From the NCBI GenBank assembly GCA_022801925.1, contig JAAWTG010000001.1:62001-126000 (forward strand): a stretch of DNA of 64,000 bases, written 5' to 3'. A program made the translations under genes and the position numbers. Of this stretch, positions 22,327 through 31,821 are shown in pieces. The notes under the pieces are model-generated. The model was not told the origin of the DNA. It made no database searches and was given only the letters and a program-made list of their open reading frames with translations. Source of the stretch: Clostridia bacterium (GTDB taxonomy: Bacteria; Bacillota; Clostridia; RUG12999). Positions within the stretch are counted from its first letter, which is position 1. Every line of letters begins with the position of its first letter.

Positions 22327-24339
22327 TTACAGGAAAAAACTGCCTATCTGATAAATCAAAAACGAAACGATATAAGCGGCGCCCGTCTGGTAGGCGGCAG
22401 CGCCGAGTGCGCTGCGCAGAGACCCTAGTTCGCGGCGCGAAGCGGCGAAAGCGGCAACGCAGGGCATATATAAAATCGTAAATGCCAGAAAAGAAAAGGC
22501 ACTCAGCGGCGTAAAAATAGTGGAGAGGATACTGCTCAGCTCCGCGCTGCCGGAAGCGCCGCTCAAAACAGTTAAGGTGCTGACAACGGTTTCTTTTGCA
22601 GTCAGACCGGTAATCAGGGCAGTGGAAGCACGCCAGTCGTGAAAGCCCAGCGGCGAGAAAATAGGCGTAATCAATGACCCGATAGATGCTAGAATACTGT
22701 CAGCGCTGTTTTCCACCATGTGAAATGTCCAGTCATAGCTTTGCAGGAACCAAATGATAATTGCCGCCAAAAAAATCACGGTAAATGCCTTGTGCAGAAA
22801 ATCTTTTGCTTTCTCCCACATGTGCAGCAACACGCTACGCGCGGAGGGCAAACGGTATGCAGGCAGTTCCATCACAAAAGGCATGGGGTTTCCGCGAAAT
22901 AATGTTGTTTTCAGCAGCAGAGCGGATAGAATTGCTACCACAATTCCGGTGATATATAGGCTTATCATCACCAAAGCACCATGCTGCGGGAAAAATGCTA
23001 GGGTAATCATGCCATAGATAGGCAGTTTGGCGCTGCATGACATGAATGGCGTTAATATAATTGTCATTTTCCTGTCGCGTTCGCTGGACAGCGTACGCGT
23101 TGCCATAATGGCTGGTACGCTGCAACCAAAGCCAATGAGCATGGGGACAAAAGAGCGACCGGAAAGCCCGATTTTCCGAAGCAGTTTGTCCATCACGAAC
23201 GCTACTCGTGCCATGTAGCCGCTGTCCTCAAGTAAAGACAGGAAAAAGAATAGCACCACAATGATTGGCATAAATGATAAAACACTGCCGACGCCTGCAA
23301 AAACGCCGTCGATAAGCAATGCTTGCAGCCAAGGACTGACGTGTGTGGCGGCGAGTGTTTGGGATAACAGGTCAGTGAATGCTTCAATGCCGGTTTCCAG
23401 TAAATCTTGCAGCGGCGCGCCAATAACGGTAAATGTCAGCCAGAATACCAGTAGCATAATACCCAAAAATAAGGGGATACCCCATATTTTATGCGTTAAA
23501 ATGCGGTCAATTTTTTCCGAACGAATTTGTTCTCTGCTTTCCTGATGTTTAATGACACAGGTTTTGCAGATTTCTTCAATATAGTTATAACGCATATCCG
23601 CTAACGCGGCTTCGCGGTCTGTTCCCAGTTCTTTTTCCATATCGGTAACAATATGGTCAATGATGTGTTGGTCAGTTTCGTGAATGCAAAGCGCTAAACG
23701 CATAGGCTCATCGCCTTCTACCAGCTTGGTAGCGGCAAAACGGACAGGGTATCCGGCTTCCTGTGCGTGATCCTCAATGATATGCGAAATGGAATGAATC
23801 GCACGATGCACTGCCCCACGGCAGAAATCCAGCTTTACCGGCGGCGTATTTGATTGCACTGCCCCGCGTATATGGTGCATCAGTTCGGAAATTCCTTCAT
23901 TTTTACTGGCAGAGATAGGGACGACCGGTACGCCTAAGTGTTTGGAAAGTTTGTCATAGTCTACCACATTTCCGCTGGCAAGCACTTCATCCATCATATT
24001 GAGTGCAATGACAATGGGAATGCCGAGTTCCATGAGTTGAAGAGAAAGATATAAATTTCGCTCTAAGTTGGTTGCGTCAACAATATTAATAATGGCGCGC
24101 GGATGTTCCTCAAGAAGAAAATCGCGCGTGACCACTTCTTCGGAAGTGTATGGAGATAAAGAATAAATGCCGGGCAAATCTACCAGTGTCAAATCCTTTT
24201 GTTTTAAAACAGTTCCCTCTTTTTTTTCAACCGTCACGCCCGGAAAATTTCCGACATGCTGATTGCTTCCGGTCAGACAATTAAATAGAGTGGTTTTGCC
24301 GCAGTTTTGGTTGCCGGCAAGCGCCAAAAGATATGCCAT
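22327..24339 (-). CDS. feoB: Ferrous iron transporter FeoB
   Basis: Inner-membrane Fe(II) permease with an N-terminal G domain; 670 residues. G1 GNQNCGKTT, G3 DLPGIYSL, G4 NMMD, then a helical spacer and two Gate domains with about eight membrane helices, including VPMLIGFGCSVPAI and SCSAKLPIY, which carry the conserved Cys residues. The start ATG 24339 overlaps the feoA stop (TGATG), with GAGGTGG upstream; GTG 24342 is the alternative. Coupled translation with feoA is likely. Confidence 0.97.
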   Translation of the reverse strand: MAYLLALAGNQNCGKTTLFNCLTGSNQHVGNFPGVTVEKKEGTVLKQKDLTLVDLPGIYSLSPYTSEEVVTRDFLLEEHPRAIINIVDATNLERNLYLSLQLMELGIPIVIALNMMDEVLASGNVVDYDKLSKHLGVPVVPISASKNEGISELMHHIRGAVQSNTPPVKLDFCRGAVHRAIHSISHIIEDHAQEAGYPVRFAATKLVEGDEPMRLALCIHETDQHIIDHIVTDMEKELGTDREAALADMRYNYIEEICKTCVIKHQESREQIRSEKIDRILTHKIWGIPLFLGIMLLVFWLTFTVIGAPLQDLLETGIEAFTDLLSQTLAATHVSPWLQALLIDGVFAGVGSVLSFMPIIVVLFFFLSLLEDSGYMARVAFVMDKLLRKIGLSGRSFVPMLIGFGCSVPAIMATRTLSSERDRKMTIILTPFMSCSAKLPIYGMITLAFFPQHGALVMISLYITGIVVAILSALLLKTTLFRGNPMPFVMELPAYRLPSARSVLLHMWEKAKDFLHKAFTVIFLAAIIIWFLQSYDWTFHMVENSADSILASIGSLITPIFSPLGFHDWRASTALITGLTAKETVVSTLTVLSGASGSAELSSILSTIFTPLSAFSFLAFTILYMPCVAAFAASRRELGSLRSALGAAAYQTGAAYIVSFLIYQIGSFFL

Positions 24340-24569
24340 CACAGCACCACCTCTTTTAATGTGATTTTAGCAGCGTCATCTTTGCGAAGAGTCAAAACAT
24401 AGCCGCGCAAAAACAGTTCCAACGGGTCGCCCATTGGCGCAACTTTCCGTACGCAGATTGCCGTTCCAGGCGTTAGTCCCATATCCAGCAGCCGCCGGCG
24501 TAGAGCACCTTCGCCGCCTACCGTTTCAATGATTCCGCTTCCACCCGGATGCAGTTGGTCAAGTGTCAT
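24339..24569 (-). CDS. feoA: Ferrous iron transport accessory protein FeoA
   Basis: SH3-like cytoplasmic protein of 76 residues that supports FeoB. Family patterns RRRLLDMGLTPGT and DPLELFLRGYVLTLRKDDA are clear. GGAGGG precedes ATG 24569. First gene of feoAB; its promoter lies at 24608-24636. Confidence 0.95.
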   Translation of the reverse strand: MTLDQLHPGGSGIIETVGGEGALRRRLLDMGLTPGTAICVRKVAPMGDPLELFLRGYVLTLRKDDAAKITLKEVVL

Positions 24570-24607
24570 CGTAATATTCCCTCCAAAATATGAGTATCAT
24601 TAAGCAA

Positions 24608-24636
24608 AGAATATCATAGAATCTTTCAAAAGTCAA
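24608..24636 (-). promoter_or_regulatory. Promoter of feoAB
   Basis: On the minus strand TTGACT (24636-24631), 17-base spacer, TATTCT (24613-24608) with extended -10 TGA. Downstream of the -10, TTAATGATACTCATA loosely resembles a Fur half-site array, but it is not close enough to call. Confidence 0.6.
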
Positions 24637-24873
24637 GCAAGATATAGGACTCTATATACATGATATCAATAGAGGAATTGTGCTGTGCGGAGCATTTAGA
24701 AATGTTTGGAGGCACAGGAAAAAATCATAGGAAAACAAGCGGAAAATGAAGAAATTGAAATGCTCGGGAAGCCTACTGCATAAAGGAATTTAAGATTTTT
24801 TGTGTATTATATGATAAAAATTTAAAAAAATTAATGCACATTGAATAGAAATTTGAAATCTGAAGAATTTTTG

Positions 24874-24902
24874 TTGATTTTAATTTGAAAATATGATAAA
24901 AT
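24874..24902 (+). promoter_or_regulatory. Promoter of the SLH protein gene
   Basis: TTGATT (24874-24879), 17-base spacer, TAAAAT (24897-24902) with extended -10 TGA. Between 24640 and 24870 I see only short open frames without ribosome sites and no supported gene. Confidence 0.6.
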
Positions 24903-24978
24903 GAAATCAATAGGGATAAAGGGTGAAAGAGGTTTCATATAAAAGATGATAAGAACGTGAAACTAGGAGGAGAGAGAA

Positions 24979-27900
24979 ATGAAAAAGAGAGTTTTAACCT
25001 TTGTGATGTTCGTTTGCATGATGGTTTCTCTGATTCCGATGGCTGGGGTATATGCGTTCAGCGATGTAACGGAAGAAACTACATATGGGACGGCCATTAT
25101 GACATTGGAAAGCTGGGGCAAAATTGAAGGTTATGGCGATGGAACCTATAAGCCGGATGAACTGATTAACAGGGCAGAATTTGTAAAAATGCTGATGAGT
25201 TTGAAGGAAAACAGCGGCATTGAGTATATTGATAGCGATGTGAAAACAGGATTTGAAGATGTGGACAGTGAGAATCACTGGGCAGCCAAATATATCAAAT
25301 TAGCTGTGAATAAAAAGGTGATTCGGGGATATGAAGACGGGTCGTTCCGTCCGGAGAACAAGGTGACCTATGAAGAAGCGTTGAAAATGGTAACTTGTTA
25401 TCTCGGCTATGAACTGCGGGCAAAGGCGCGGGCGGACGCAAATGGTATGGATTTGTGGCCCAATGGATACATAGCGGTTGCTAATGAATTGATGATTACA
25501 AAATCCATTTCTGTGGAAAGCTTTTCATCACAGGTTACAAGAGGTGCAGTGGCGCAAATTATTTATAATGCTTCTTCTGTACCAGAGGTAGATCCAAATA
25601 CACAGCAGCCGATTACAACAGGAACGTCTTCCGTTACAGGTGTTACCGGCGGCGGTAGCGGTCGTCCGAGTGGCGGCGGTGGCGGTGGCGGCGGCGGTAA
25701 CAACAGTATCCGTCCCGGTACGCTGGAATCCTATGGCGTCATTGTAGCAACGAATGATACGTTTATTGATGATACTGCCTATCTTGAAAACAATGGTCGC
25801 ATCAGCAGTGCATATATGATTTTCAGAGAAGACAGAAGCGGTGCCTATATAAAACTTTTCACGGGATATAAAGCGGGAGAAACCGGCTATACCAATATGA
25901 TTGGATACCGTGTGAAACTGACCTATAAAGAAATAGACGATACTACGGTAAATTATCAGGTTGTGAAGGCGGATGTAAAAGACACCCAAACTGTTACGGT
26001 AGACGCAGAAGAGATTTTTAAGGTGGAAAATAATATATTCCGCTATGAAGAAAAGGTTGGCGGCAAATGGGTTTCTAAGTCCATTAAATATGATATTTCC
26101 AATATGCAATTTATGTATAATGGAGTCATTGTCAGAAATGAATATGGTATGACAGACAACATGGAGCAGCTGATGAGCGAAGAAGATTTGAAGCCGGAAG
26201 TGGGTTCTGTGAAGTTGGTGGATACGGATGGTAACGGTACTGCCGATTATGGTATCATTGAAGCATATACAACCATTGTTGTCGGAGAGTGCAAGACGGA
26301 AAGCGTTCAGGAAAATCCGAACGATGCAAACTCCAAATATAAAAGATATACGGTAAAAGATAAATTTGTAACAACCGGCGAAGGCGAAAATGCTACGCCA
26401 AAAACCTATGTATTTGATGATAAAAAGCTGGTGACGGAAACAGGGCAGGAGGCGAATCCGACGCTGAGTGCATGGGATGTTGTCTACTTGGCACAGCCCA
26501 AAGATTTGTCTAAAACCATTATTCGTGTTTCCTCCAAAACGACAAAAAAGACTGTCACAATTCAGGAAATTGATGTCAATGGATATACCATGATGGATAC
26601 CAGCAGAGTGACCTATACAACATCCCAGTATTTCCAGGATTACGTTTGGGAAACAATCAAAGAAGAAGCGCAGGAAAGCGGCGTAAAACTCGTGTTATAT
26701 ATGGATCCGGGCGGAAAAGTAGCAGCGGCGCAAATTGGAGAACCGAGTTATACGGCAGGGTATTTGATTCAGGCTGCGATGGATACACAGAGCAACGATT
26801 TGGTTTTGCGCATTGTAACAAGTGGCAACAAGACGAAAAAGGAAACGCAGCAATATGCAATTAGCAATACTGCAAAAATTGATGGGAAAGCAGTGAAAAA
26901 AGACGCTATTTTGCAAATGCTGAAAGACAATGTTGCCCCGATTCAAGCAGGAAAACCGCAGAACATCATGGTGAACGCAGAAATGGCGCAGCCCATTCGT
27001 TTTGAAGTCAGTGGCGTCTCCAAAAACTCTAATTTGCCGATGATTAAAAACTTGGATGTTGTGCCGGCTGAAGAAAACTATCTGTTCCAAGAAGGCGGAA
27101 CAGCGGAACATGGAGCGAAGAGATATATTAGTACGACTTCAGAAAAAGGGTTTGGAAGCAGTATAAATGCAATTGATTTTACAGTTTCGACTTCAGCAAC
27201 GGTGATTTTACTGCCAAACAATCGGTATGAAACGCAATATTATCAGATTGGAACACTAAGTTCGCTGGCATCGAAATATTTGAAAGCAAATGAGACTTAT
27301 AATGTAGAGCCTTATTTGATTCCAAAAGCAGAGGGTGGAGAAGAAATTGGTGTTGTTGTGATCTATTATGAAGATACCTATGCAACAGCAGCAGTTAGTT
27401 CTCCGGTAGCGATTGTAAAGGAAATCAAAGACGCACTTGATGCGGACGGTCAGCCGGTGAAAAAGATTGAAACGATTTCTGCATCTACATCAGCTAGCAC
27501 ATCATCTTCTATGACATATACAGCAGAAGTGTCTGAAGTGTTAAATGCAAAACATTATGGTGCGGAAGAAGGTGCTCCGCTCTATGAGGTAAAAACAGGA
27601 GATATTATTACGTTCGGTAAGACTATGGACGACAAGAATATTTGTAATATACAAATCCTCTTTGATGTGAGTGAACGTAACAGTGTGAATCAGCAAAAGC
27701 ACTTGCAGTTGAAAGAAAGCGGCAATGTGCATAATGATGATGAAACAGAAGCGCATTACCGTGTTGTGCTGGGAAAAGTTACGTCAATACCGGATGGGAC
27801 TACAGCGCAAATGCGGGCAAGAATTTATGTCGATGATGATAGCATAAGTGAACAATTAAGAAATGTTACTGTTAATGTACAAAATAAAACGATTTATGGC

Positions 27901-28317
27901 TATGATCCTGAAAACGCAAACGATAAACCAAGTTCACAGAATGAAGACAAAAAGACGCTGAAATTTATGGAATATGCAGAAGTTGGAGATTATGTGTTCA
28001 TTTTCCAAACGGGAAGCACAGAACGGTTTACTTATGTGATAAAGAATCGTGATGTTGTTTCCGGACAGACGGACGTAGAGACAGGGAACGAGCAAACAGA
28101 GATATCTTCCGGTGATGCAAATGAACAACAAAACGGCGACGAACAATCTGAAGTTCCGGAGGAAAAAGTGACGGAGAATGATATCGTGCTGCCGGATGAA
28201 GTTGTAGAGGACAGTATTGTTCCTTCGGACGAGACTGAAGAAAATAGTACAGAAGAAGCCGATGAAGAAATGGGTGAACCGGAAGCGGACGAAGAATCAG
28301 ACTCGCTAGAAGCATAG
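24979..28317 (+). CDS. Large secreted SLH-domain surface protein
   Basis: Predicted cell-wall-bound protein of 1112 residues. Signal peptide 1-26 ends at VYA. Two clear SLH repeats follow: about 28-75 (FSDVTEETTYGTAI...GYGDGTYKP) and 86-140 (FEDVDSENHWAAKYI...GYEDGSFRP), and a weaker third to about 200. They normally bind pyruvylated secondary wall polymer. A glycine-rich linker (GGGSGRPSGGG then nine Gly) at about 222-240 separates them from a long, beta-rich, domain-unassigned region. The last 80 residues are dominated by Glu, Asp and Ser. AGGAGGAG precedes ATG 24979. It could be an S-layer subunit or adhesin; no catalytic motif is seen. Confidence 0.85.
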   Translation: MKKRVLTFVMFVCMMVSLIPMAGVYAFSDVTEETTYGTAIMTLESWGKIEGYGDGTYKPDELINRAEFVKMLMSLKENSGIEYIDSDVKTGFEDVDSENHWAAKYIKLAVNKKVIRGYEDGSFRPENKVTYEEALKMVTCYLGYELRAKARADANGMDLWPNGYIAVANELMITKSISVESFSSQVTRGAVAQIIYNASSVPEVDPNTQQPITTGTSSVTGVTGGGSGRPSGGGGGGGGGNNSIRPGTLESYGVIVATNDTFIDDTAYLENNGRISSAYMIFREDRSGAYIKLFTGYKAGETGYTNMIGYRVKLTYKEIDDTTVNYQVVKADVKDTQTVTVDAEEIFKVENNIFRYEEKVGGKWVSKSIKYDISNMQFMYNGVIVRNEYGMTDNMEQLMSEEDLKPEVGSVKLVDTDGNGTADYGIIEAYTTIVVGECKTESVQENPNDANSKYKRYTVKDKFVTTGEGENATPKTYVFDDKKLVTETGQEANPTLSAWDVVYLAQPKDLSKTIIRVSSKTTKKTVTIQEIDVNGYTMMDTSRVTYTTSQYFQDYVWETIKEEAQESGVKLVLYMDPGGKVAAAQIGEPSYTAGYLIQAAMDTQSNDLVLRIVTSGNKTKKETQQYAISNTAKIDGKAVKKDAILQMLKDNVAPIQAGKPQNIMVNAEMAQPIRFEVSGVSKNSNLPMIKNLDVVPAEENYLFQEGGTAEHGAKRYISTTSEKGFGSSINAIDFTVSTSATVILLPNNRYETQYYQIGTLSSLASKYLKANETYNVEPYLIPKAEGGEEIGVVVIYYEDTYATAAVSSPVAIVKEIKDALDADGQPVKKIETISASTSASTSSSMTYTAEVSEVLNAKHYGAEEGAPLYEVKTGDIITFGKTMDDKNICNIQILFDVSERNSVNQQKHLQLKESGNVHNDDETEAHYRVVLGKVTSIPDGTTAQMRARIYVDDDSISEQLRNVTVNVQNKTIYGYDPENANDKPSSQNEDKKTLKFMEYAEVGDYVFIFQTGSTERFTYVIKNRDVVSGQTDVETGNEQTEISSGDANEQQNGDEQSEVPEEKVTENDIVLPDEVVEDSIVPSDETEENSTEEADEEMGEPEADEESDSLEA

Positions 28318-28363
28318 CCCAAAAAGTTTGATGATGGCGTAAAAAAACACCGAATGATAAATC

Positions 28364-28400
28364 AGTAAAATAGGCTGCCCTTCCGGCAGCCTATTTTACT
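28364..28400 (+). terminator. Terminator after the SLH gene
   Basis: Perfect 16-base arms 28364-28379 and 28385-28400 (AGTAAAATAGGCTGCC) around a 5-base loop. Works as a strong stem with internal TTTT on either strand. Confidence 0.8.
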
Positions 28401-28550
28401 GAAAATGCCGAATGAAAATGATGAAAACCCCGAAGAAGCGGAGAAAAAGTCAGTAGGCAAACAAAAGTCGAATCTTATGCCTACATAGAAGCAATACACA
28501 ACGTTTTACATAAAGTGAAACCGTGCATTTTATGGAATAGGGTGAGAGGA

Positions 28551-29183
28551 ATGGTGAATATCAATATGAAAAGAAAATACACAATTCAAAAAATAGAGGA
28601 AACGAATATTACGATGCATTCTGGCTGTTGGGATAACGTTACAGCGCTAAGCATTGACCAATACCCATGGGATGAAAATGGATATAAACCGGTAACAGAA
28701 GCAAAATTAATCTATAATGACATGGGTATTGCAGTTTTGTTCCAAAGTGACGAAACAGAAGTGCTGGCGCGGTTTACAGGAATAAATGAACCGGTATGCA
28801 AAGACAGTTGTGTGGAGTTGTTTCTCAATCCAAATCCGACGGGCAGCGAGGACTATTTAAATATTGAGGTAAGCGCGGCGGGCGGAATTCTCATTGGGAA
28901 AGGGCCATTGCGCGGCAACCGAAAAAATTTGGATACGATTGTACCGGCGCAGTTCCAGATTGAAAAAGAAATTAGAAAAGATGGCTGGACATTAAAACTG
29001 TTTGTGCCATTTGCTTTCTTAAAAGAACAGTATGGAACCATTGAAACAGTAATGGGTGGAAACTTACAAAAATGCGGTGATGATACAGTACATCCGCATT
29101 TTGGCTGCTGGAATCCTATTGTTGCGCCACAGCCGGATTTCCACCGCCCTGAATGTTTTGGTGAACTGGTGCTGGAAGCATAA
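28551..29183 (+). CDS. Carbohydrate-binding family 9-like protein
   Basis: Single-domain beta-sandwich protein resembling CBM9-like/DOMON-type modules, 210 residues from ATG 28551. Motifs: AKLIYNDMGIAVLFQSDE, VCKDSCVELFLNP (conserved aspartate and cysteine segment), YLNIEVSAAGG, and the C-terminal PDFHRPECFGELVL. No signal peptide or catalytic domain is present, so it appears cytoplasmic. ATG 28566 (MKRKYTIQ), with GGTGA 9 bases upstream, is an equally good start. Stand-alone copies occur in many Firmicutes; ligand unknown. Confidence 0.75.
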   Translation: MVNINMKRKYTIQKIEETNITMHSGCWDNVTALSIDQYPWDENGYKPVTEAKLIYNDMGIAVLFQSDETEVLARFTGINEPVCKDSCVELFLNPNPTGSEDYLNIEVSAAGGILIGKGPLRGNRKNLDTIVPAQFQIEKEIRKDGWTLKLFVPFAFLKEQYGTIETVMGGNLQKCGDDTVHPHFGCWNPIVAPQPDFHRPECFGELVLEA

Positions 29184-29223
29184 AGTTTTAGAAAATGTGA
29201 AAAAACGTATTGTGATAAAAACA

Positions 29224-29285
29224 GTACCATTGCCACGTGTAGATGGATATATTGCCTGCATGGAGCAATGGTACTTTGTTTTTTT
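29224..29285 (+). terminator. Terminator after the CBM9-like gene
   Basis: GTACCATTGC (29224-29233) pairs with GCAATGGTAC (29265-29274), followed by TTTGTTTTTTT. The 31-base loop is long. Confidence 0.65.
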
Positions 29286-29300
29286 ATTTATTCGCATGAT

Positions 29301-29363
29301 TTCCCATATATGGAGATCGCATATTTCATGGATTTTATCATATAAAATCTATGAATATGGGAA
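29301..29363. other. Overlapping alternative hairpins upstream of lonB
   Basis: CATATTTCATGGATTTTA (from 29320) pairs with TAAAATCTATGAATATG (to about 29359) with one interruption. TTCCCATAT (29301-29309) can pair with ATATGGGAA (29355-29363), enclosing it. It lies 150 bases before lonB, and no gene is present in 29184-29512. Confidence 0.35.
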
Positions 29364-29512
29364 AGAACAAAACGGATCGTAGAACAAAACCTCCCTGAAA
29401 CTTCCAACGAATGCCAAGGATAAAACAATTGCTCCGGTAAATACTAAAATTTGAAAAAAGATTCCGCTTAAGTGAAAATAGGCGGACAATGGCAGTAGAT
29501 GGAGGATGAATC

Positions 29513-31171
29513 ATGCTATCGACAATAGTATTGCTGGTACAATTATTATTTACGTTCATTATTGGCGTTTATTTTTTGGGTATGCTAAAAGAAAAATCCG
29601 TGACAAAAGATGCGGTGAAAACACAAAGCAAACGGGAAATGGAGAAGTTAAATAAACTGCGGCAAATCCGTTTGACAAAGCCGCTTACTGAAAAAACACG
29701 ACCGACCAGTTTTGATGAAATCATGGGGCAGCAGCAGGGGATTCGGGCACTTAAAGCGGCGCTTTGCGGCACCAATCCGCAGCATGTGATTATTTATGGA
29801 CCACCGGGTGTGGGGAAAACAGCAGCCGCGCGGTTGGTTTTGGAGGAAGCAAAAAAGAGTTTGCTATCCCCATTTGGAGCGGAGGCGCGGTTTATTGAAA
29901 CAGACGCAACAACAATGCGGTTTGATGAACGAAACATTGCAGACCCGCTGATTGGCTCTGTGCACGACCCGATTTATCAAGGGGCGGGCGCTTATGGCCC
30001 GGCGGGTATTCCGCAGCCGAAACCGGGCGCGGTGACAAAAGCAAACGGCGGCATATTATTTATTGATGAAATTGGAGAATTGCACCCGATTCAAATGAAT
30101 AAGCTGCTGAAAGTTTTGGAAGACAGAAAGGTGTTTTTGGAGAGCGCCTATTATAACATGGACGACACCAACATTCCGCGGCATATAAGAGATATTTTTG
30201 ATAATGGATTGCCGGCGGATTTCAGGTTGATTGGCGCAACAACGCGTTCGCCGGAGGAGATTCCGTCCGCGATCCGCTCCCGATGTGTGGAAGTGTTTTT
30301 CAAAGACTTGGATATAGAGCAACTGAAAAAAATCGCTGAAAATGCGGCGGCAAAAGGCGGATTTTCGCTGTGCCGTGGGGTGTGCGACTATATTGCACGG
30401 TACAGTCAAAATGGACGTGACGCTGTGAATATGGTGCAGATTGCAGGCAGCGTCGCCATGGTGGAAGGACGAACTAATGTGACGCTTGAGGATGCGCAAT
30501 GGGTTGCGGAAACAGGAAAATATAGCCCGCGTATGCAGCATGACATTTCGGGAGAATGGGAAATTGGGTGTGTGAATGGGCTTGCTGTAACAGGAACGTC
30601 CGGCGGCGTACTGATGGAAATTGAAGCGGATATTAGCGAGGGAAGCGGTATAGAACTTTGTGGTATTACAGAACAGGAGACGATTGAATCGGGAAACCGG
30701 AAATTGTGCCGCATGTCCACGGCAAAAGCGTCTGTTCAAAATGCGATTTTATTGTTATATAAATTTTTTCATGTTGACATTCGCCATAAACATGTCCATA
30801 TCAACATTCCGGGCGGTATGCCGGTGGACGGACCGTCGGCGGGAACTGCAATTTTATGCGCATTGTATTCAGCGGCAACAGGAAAACCAATTGATTCCCA
30901 TATCGCCATGACGGGAGAGGTATCCATGACAGGAAAAGTGAAACCCGTTGGCGGTGTTTATGCCAAAATTGAAGCGGCGCAAAATGCCGGCGCGGAAAAA
31001 GTATTCATTCCGGCGGACAATTGGCAGGAAACGTTTGCACATTTTTCGGTGCAGGTAGTGGCAGTAGACCGTATTACGACATTAATGCAGGAAGTTTTCC
31101 AGCCGCAGACAGCAATACTTGGTGCAGACTCCATGATGTCGGCAAGTCCGAGCGAAGGACTGCCTTCTTAA
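29513..31171 (+). CDS. lonB: Lon-family ATP-dependent protease LonB-like
   Basis: Membrane-associated AAA+ protease of the LonB type, which in Bacillus acts during sporulation. 552 residues: one N-terminal membrane helix (about 3-24), AAA+ domain with Walker A GPPGVGKTA (near 97-105) and Walker B ILFIDEIGEL (near 181), and a C-terminal Lon protease domain with catalytic Ser in VDGPSAGTA (near 442) and Lys in the VKPVGGVYAKIEAA segment. No Lon N-terminal substrate domain, which fits LonB rather than LonA. The usual lonA neighbour is missing. The ribosome site is GGAGG just before ATG 29513. Confidence 0.9.
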   Translation: MLSTIVLLVQLLFTFIIGVYFLGMLKEKSVTKDAVKTQSKREMEKLNKLRQIRLTKPLTEKTRPTSFDEIMGQQQGIRALKAALCGTNPQHVIIYGPPGVGKTAAARLVLEEAKKSLLSPFGAEARFIETDATTMRFDERNIADPLIGSVHDPIYQGAGAYGPAGIPQPKPGAVTKANGGILFIDEIGELHPIQMNKLLKVLEDRKVFLESAYYNMDDTNIPRHIRDIFDNGLPADFRLIGATTRSPEEIPSAIRSRCVEVFFKDLDIEQLKKIAENAAAKGGFSLCRGVCDYIARYSQNGRDAVNMVQIAGSVAMVEGRTNVTLEDAQWVAETGKYSPRMQHDISGEWEIGCVNGLAVTGTSGGVLMEIEADISEGSGIELCGITEQETIESGNRKLCRMSTAKASVQNAILLLYKFFHVDIRHKHVHINIPGGMPVDGPSAGTAILCALYSAATGKPIDSHIAMTGEVSMTGKVKPVGGVYAKIEAAQNAGAEKVFIPADNWQETFAHFSVQVVAVDRITTLMQEVFQPQTAILGADSMMSASPSEGLPS

Positions 31172-31180
31172 AAAGAATAC

Positions 31181-31222
31181 AAAACGAATCTGTGAGACAG
31201 ACGAAACACAGATTCGTTTTTT
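31181..31222. terminator. Convergent terminator between lonB and the XRE gene
   Basis: AAAACGAATCTGTG (31181-31194) pairs perfectly with CACAGATTCGTTTT (31207-31220), followed by TT and preceded by an A run. Confidence 0.85.
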
Positions 31223-31293
31223 CATATATCCTAATAAAGTCTTGATTTTTTGCTCGTCTTGAAAGGCGACGTATGATAAAAAGAAGATGTTTG

Positions 31294-31623
31294 TCAAAGT
31301 GCGATATAATTTTCAATAATGAAATCAATACTTTTTTGCTGTTTTGCGGACAAGTGACGGAAATTTTCAATATGACGCAGTTCCGTATCATTTAAATCAG
31401 TGGGGGTTATTTTTTCGAGTTTACGCTCTATATTGGTATAGCCGACAATGAAATCAATAGATGTGTTGAAATAATCAGCCAGTCTCTTTAATGTATTGAT
31501 ATCCGGTTCTACATTATGATTTTCATATTTGTTAATGGATTGTTGGCTTACGCCAACAATTTCTCCAAGTTTTTGCTGACTGATATTATTTTTTTCTCGG
31601 AGCAGTTTTATATTCTCCAGCAT
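31294..31623 (-). CDS. XRE-family HTH transcriptional regulator
   Basis: DNA-binding repressor-type protein of 109 residues from ATG 31623 (CAGGAGG 10 bases upstream). The helix-turn-helix, about residues 5-58, reads REKNNISQQKLGEIVGVSQQSINKYE followed by LKRLADYFNTSIDFIVGYT. The C-terminal 45 residues are charged and helical, probably for dimerisation. It is divergent from a superinfection-immunity-like gene, with a TTGTTG-A-CAACAA palindrome between them, so autoregulation and control of that gene are likely. Confidence 0.85.
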   Translation of the reverse strand: MLENIKLLREKNNISQQKLGEIVGVSQQSINKYENHNVEPDINTLKRLADYFNTSIDFIVGYTNIERKLEKITPTDLNDTELRHIENFRHLSAKQQKSIDFIIENYIAL

Positions 31624-31710
31624 AAGCGGTTCGCCTCCTGTTTTGGATTGCATTCTCTGTTACTTCTATTCTAACAACTTTTGAGAAATCTATAAAAAAC
31701 TTATTAATTG

Positions 31711-31742
31711 TTGTTGACAACAACTGTTTGTTGTGATACAAT
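31711..31742. promoter_or_regulatory. Divergent promoter with palindromic operator
   Basis: Plus strand: TTGACA (31714-31719), 17-base spacer, TACAAT (31737-31742), extended -10 TGA. The palindrome TTGTTG-A-CAACAA (31711-31723) covers its -35. On the minus strand TTGTCA (31720-31715) can serve as -35 for the XRE gene. A further TTGTTG copy lies in the spacer. Confidence 0.65.
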
Positions 31743-31821
31743 GTTTGTAATAAACGAACAAATCATAAGTGAAATGATTTGCATTGAAAATATAATAAAT
31801 GATACGGGGAGGGGCATTACT

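Noticed and set aside
24660-24749. 29-codon ORF before the SLH gene
   Set aside because: No ribosome site and no family resemblance; probably chance.
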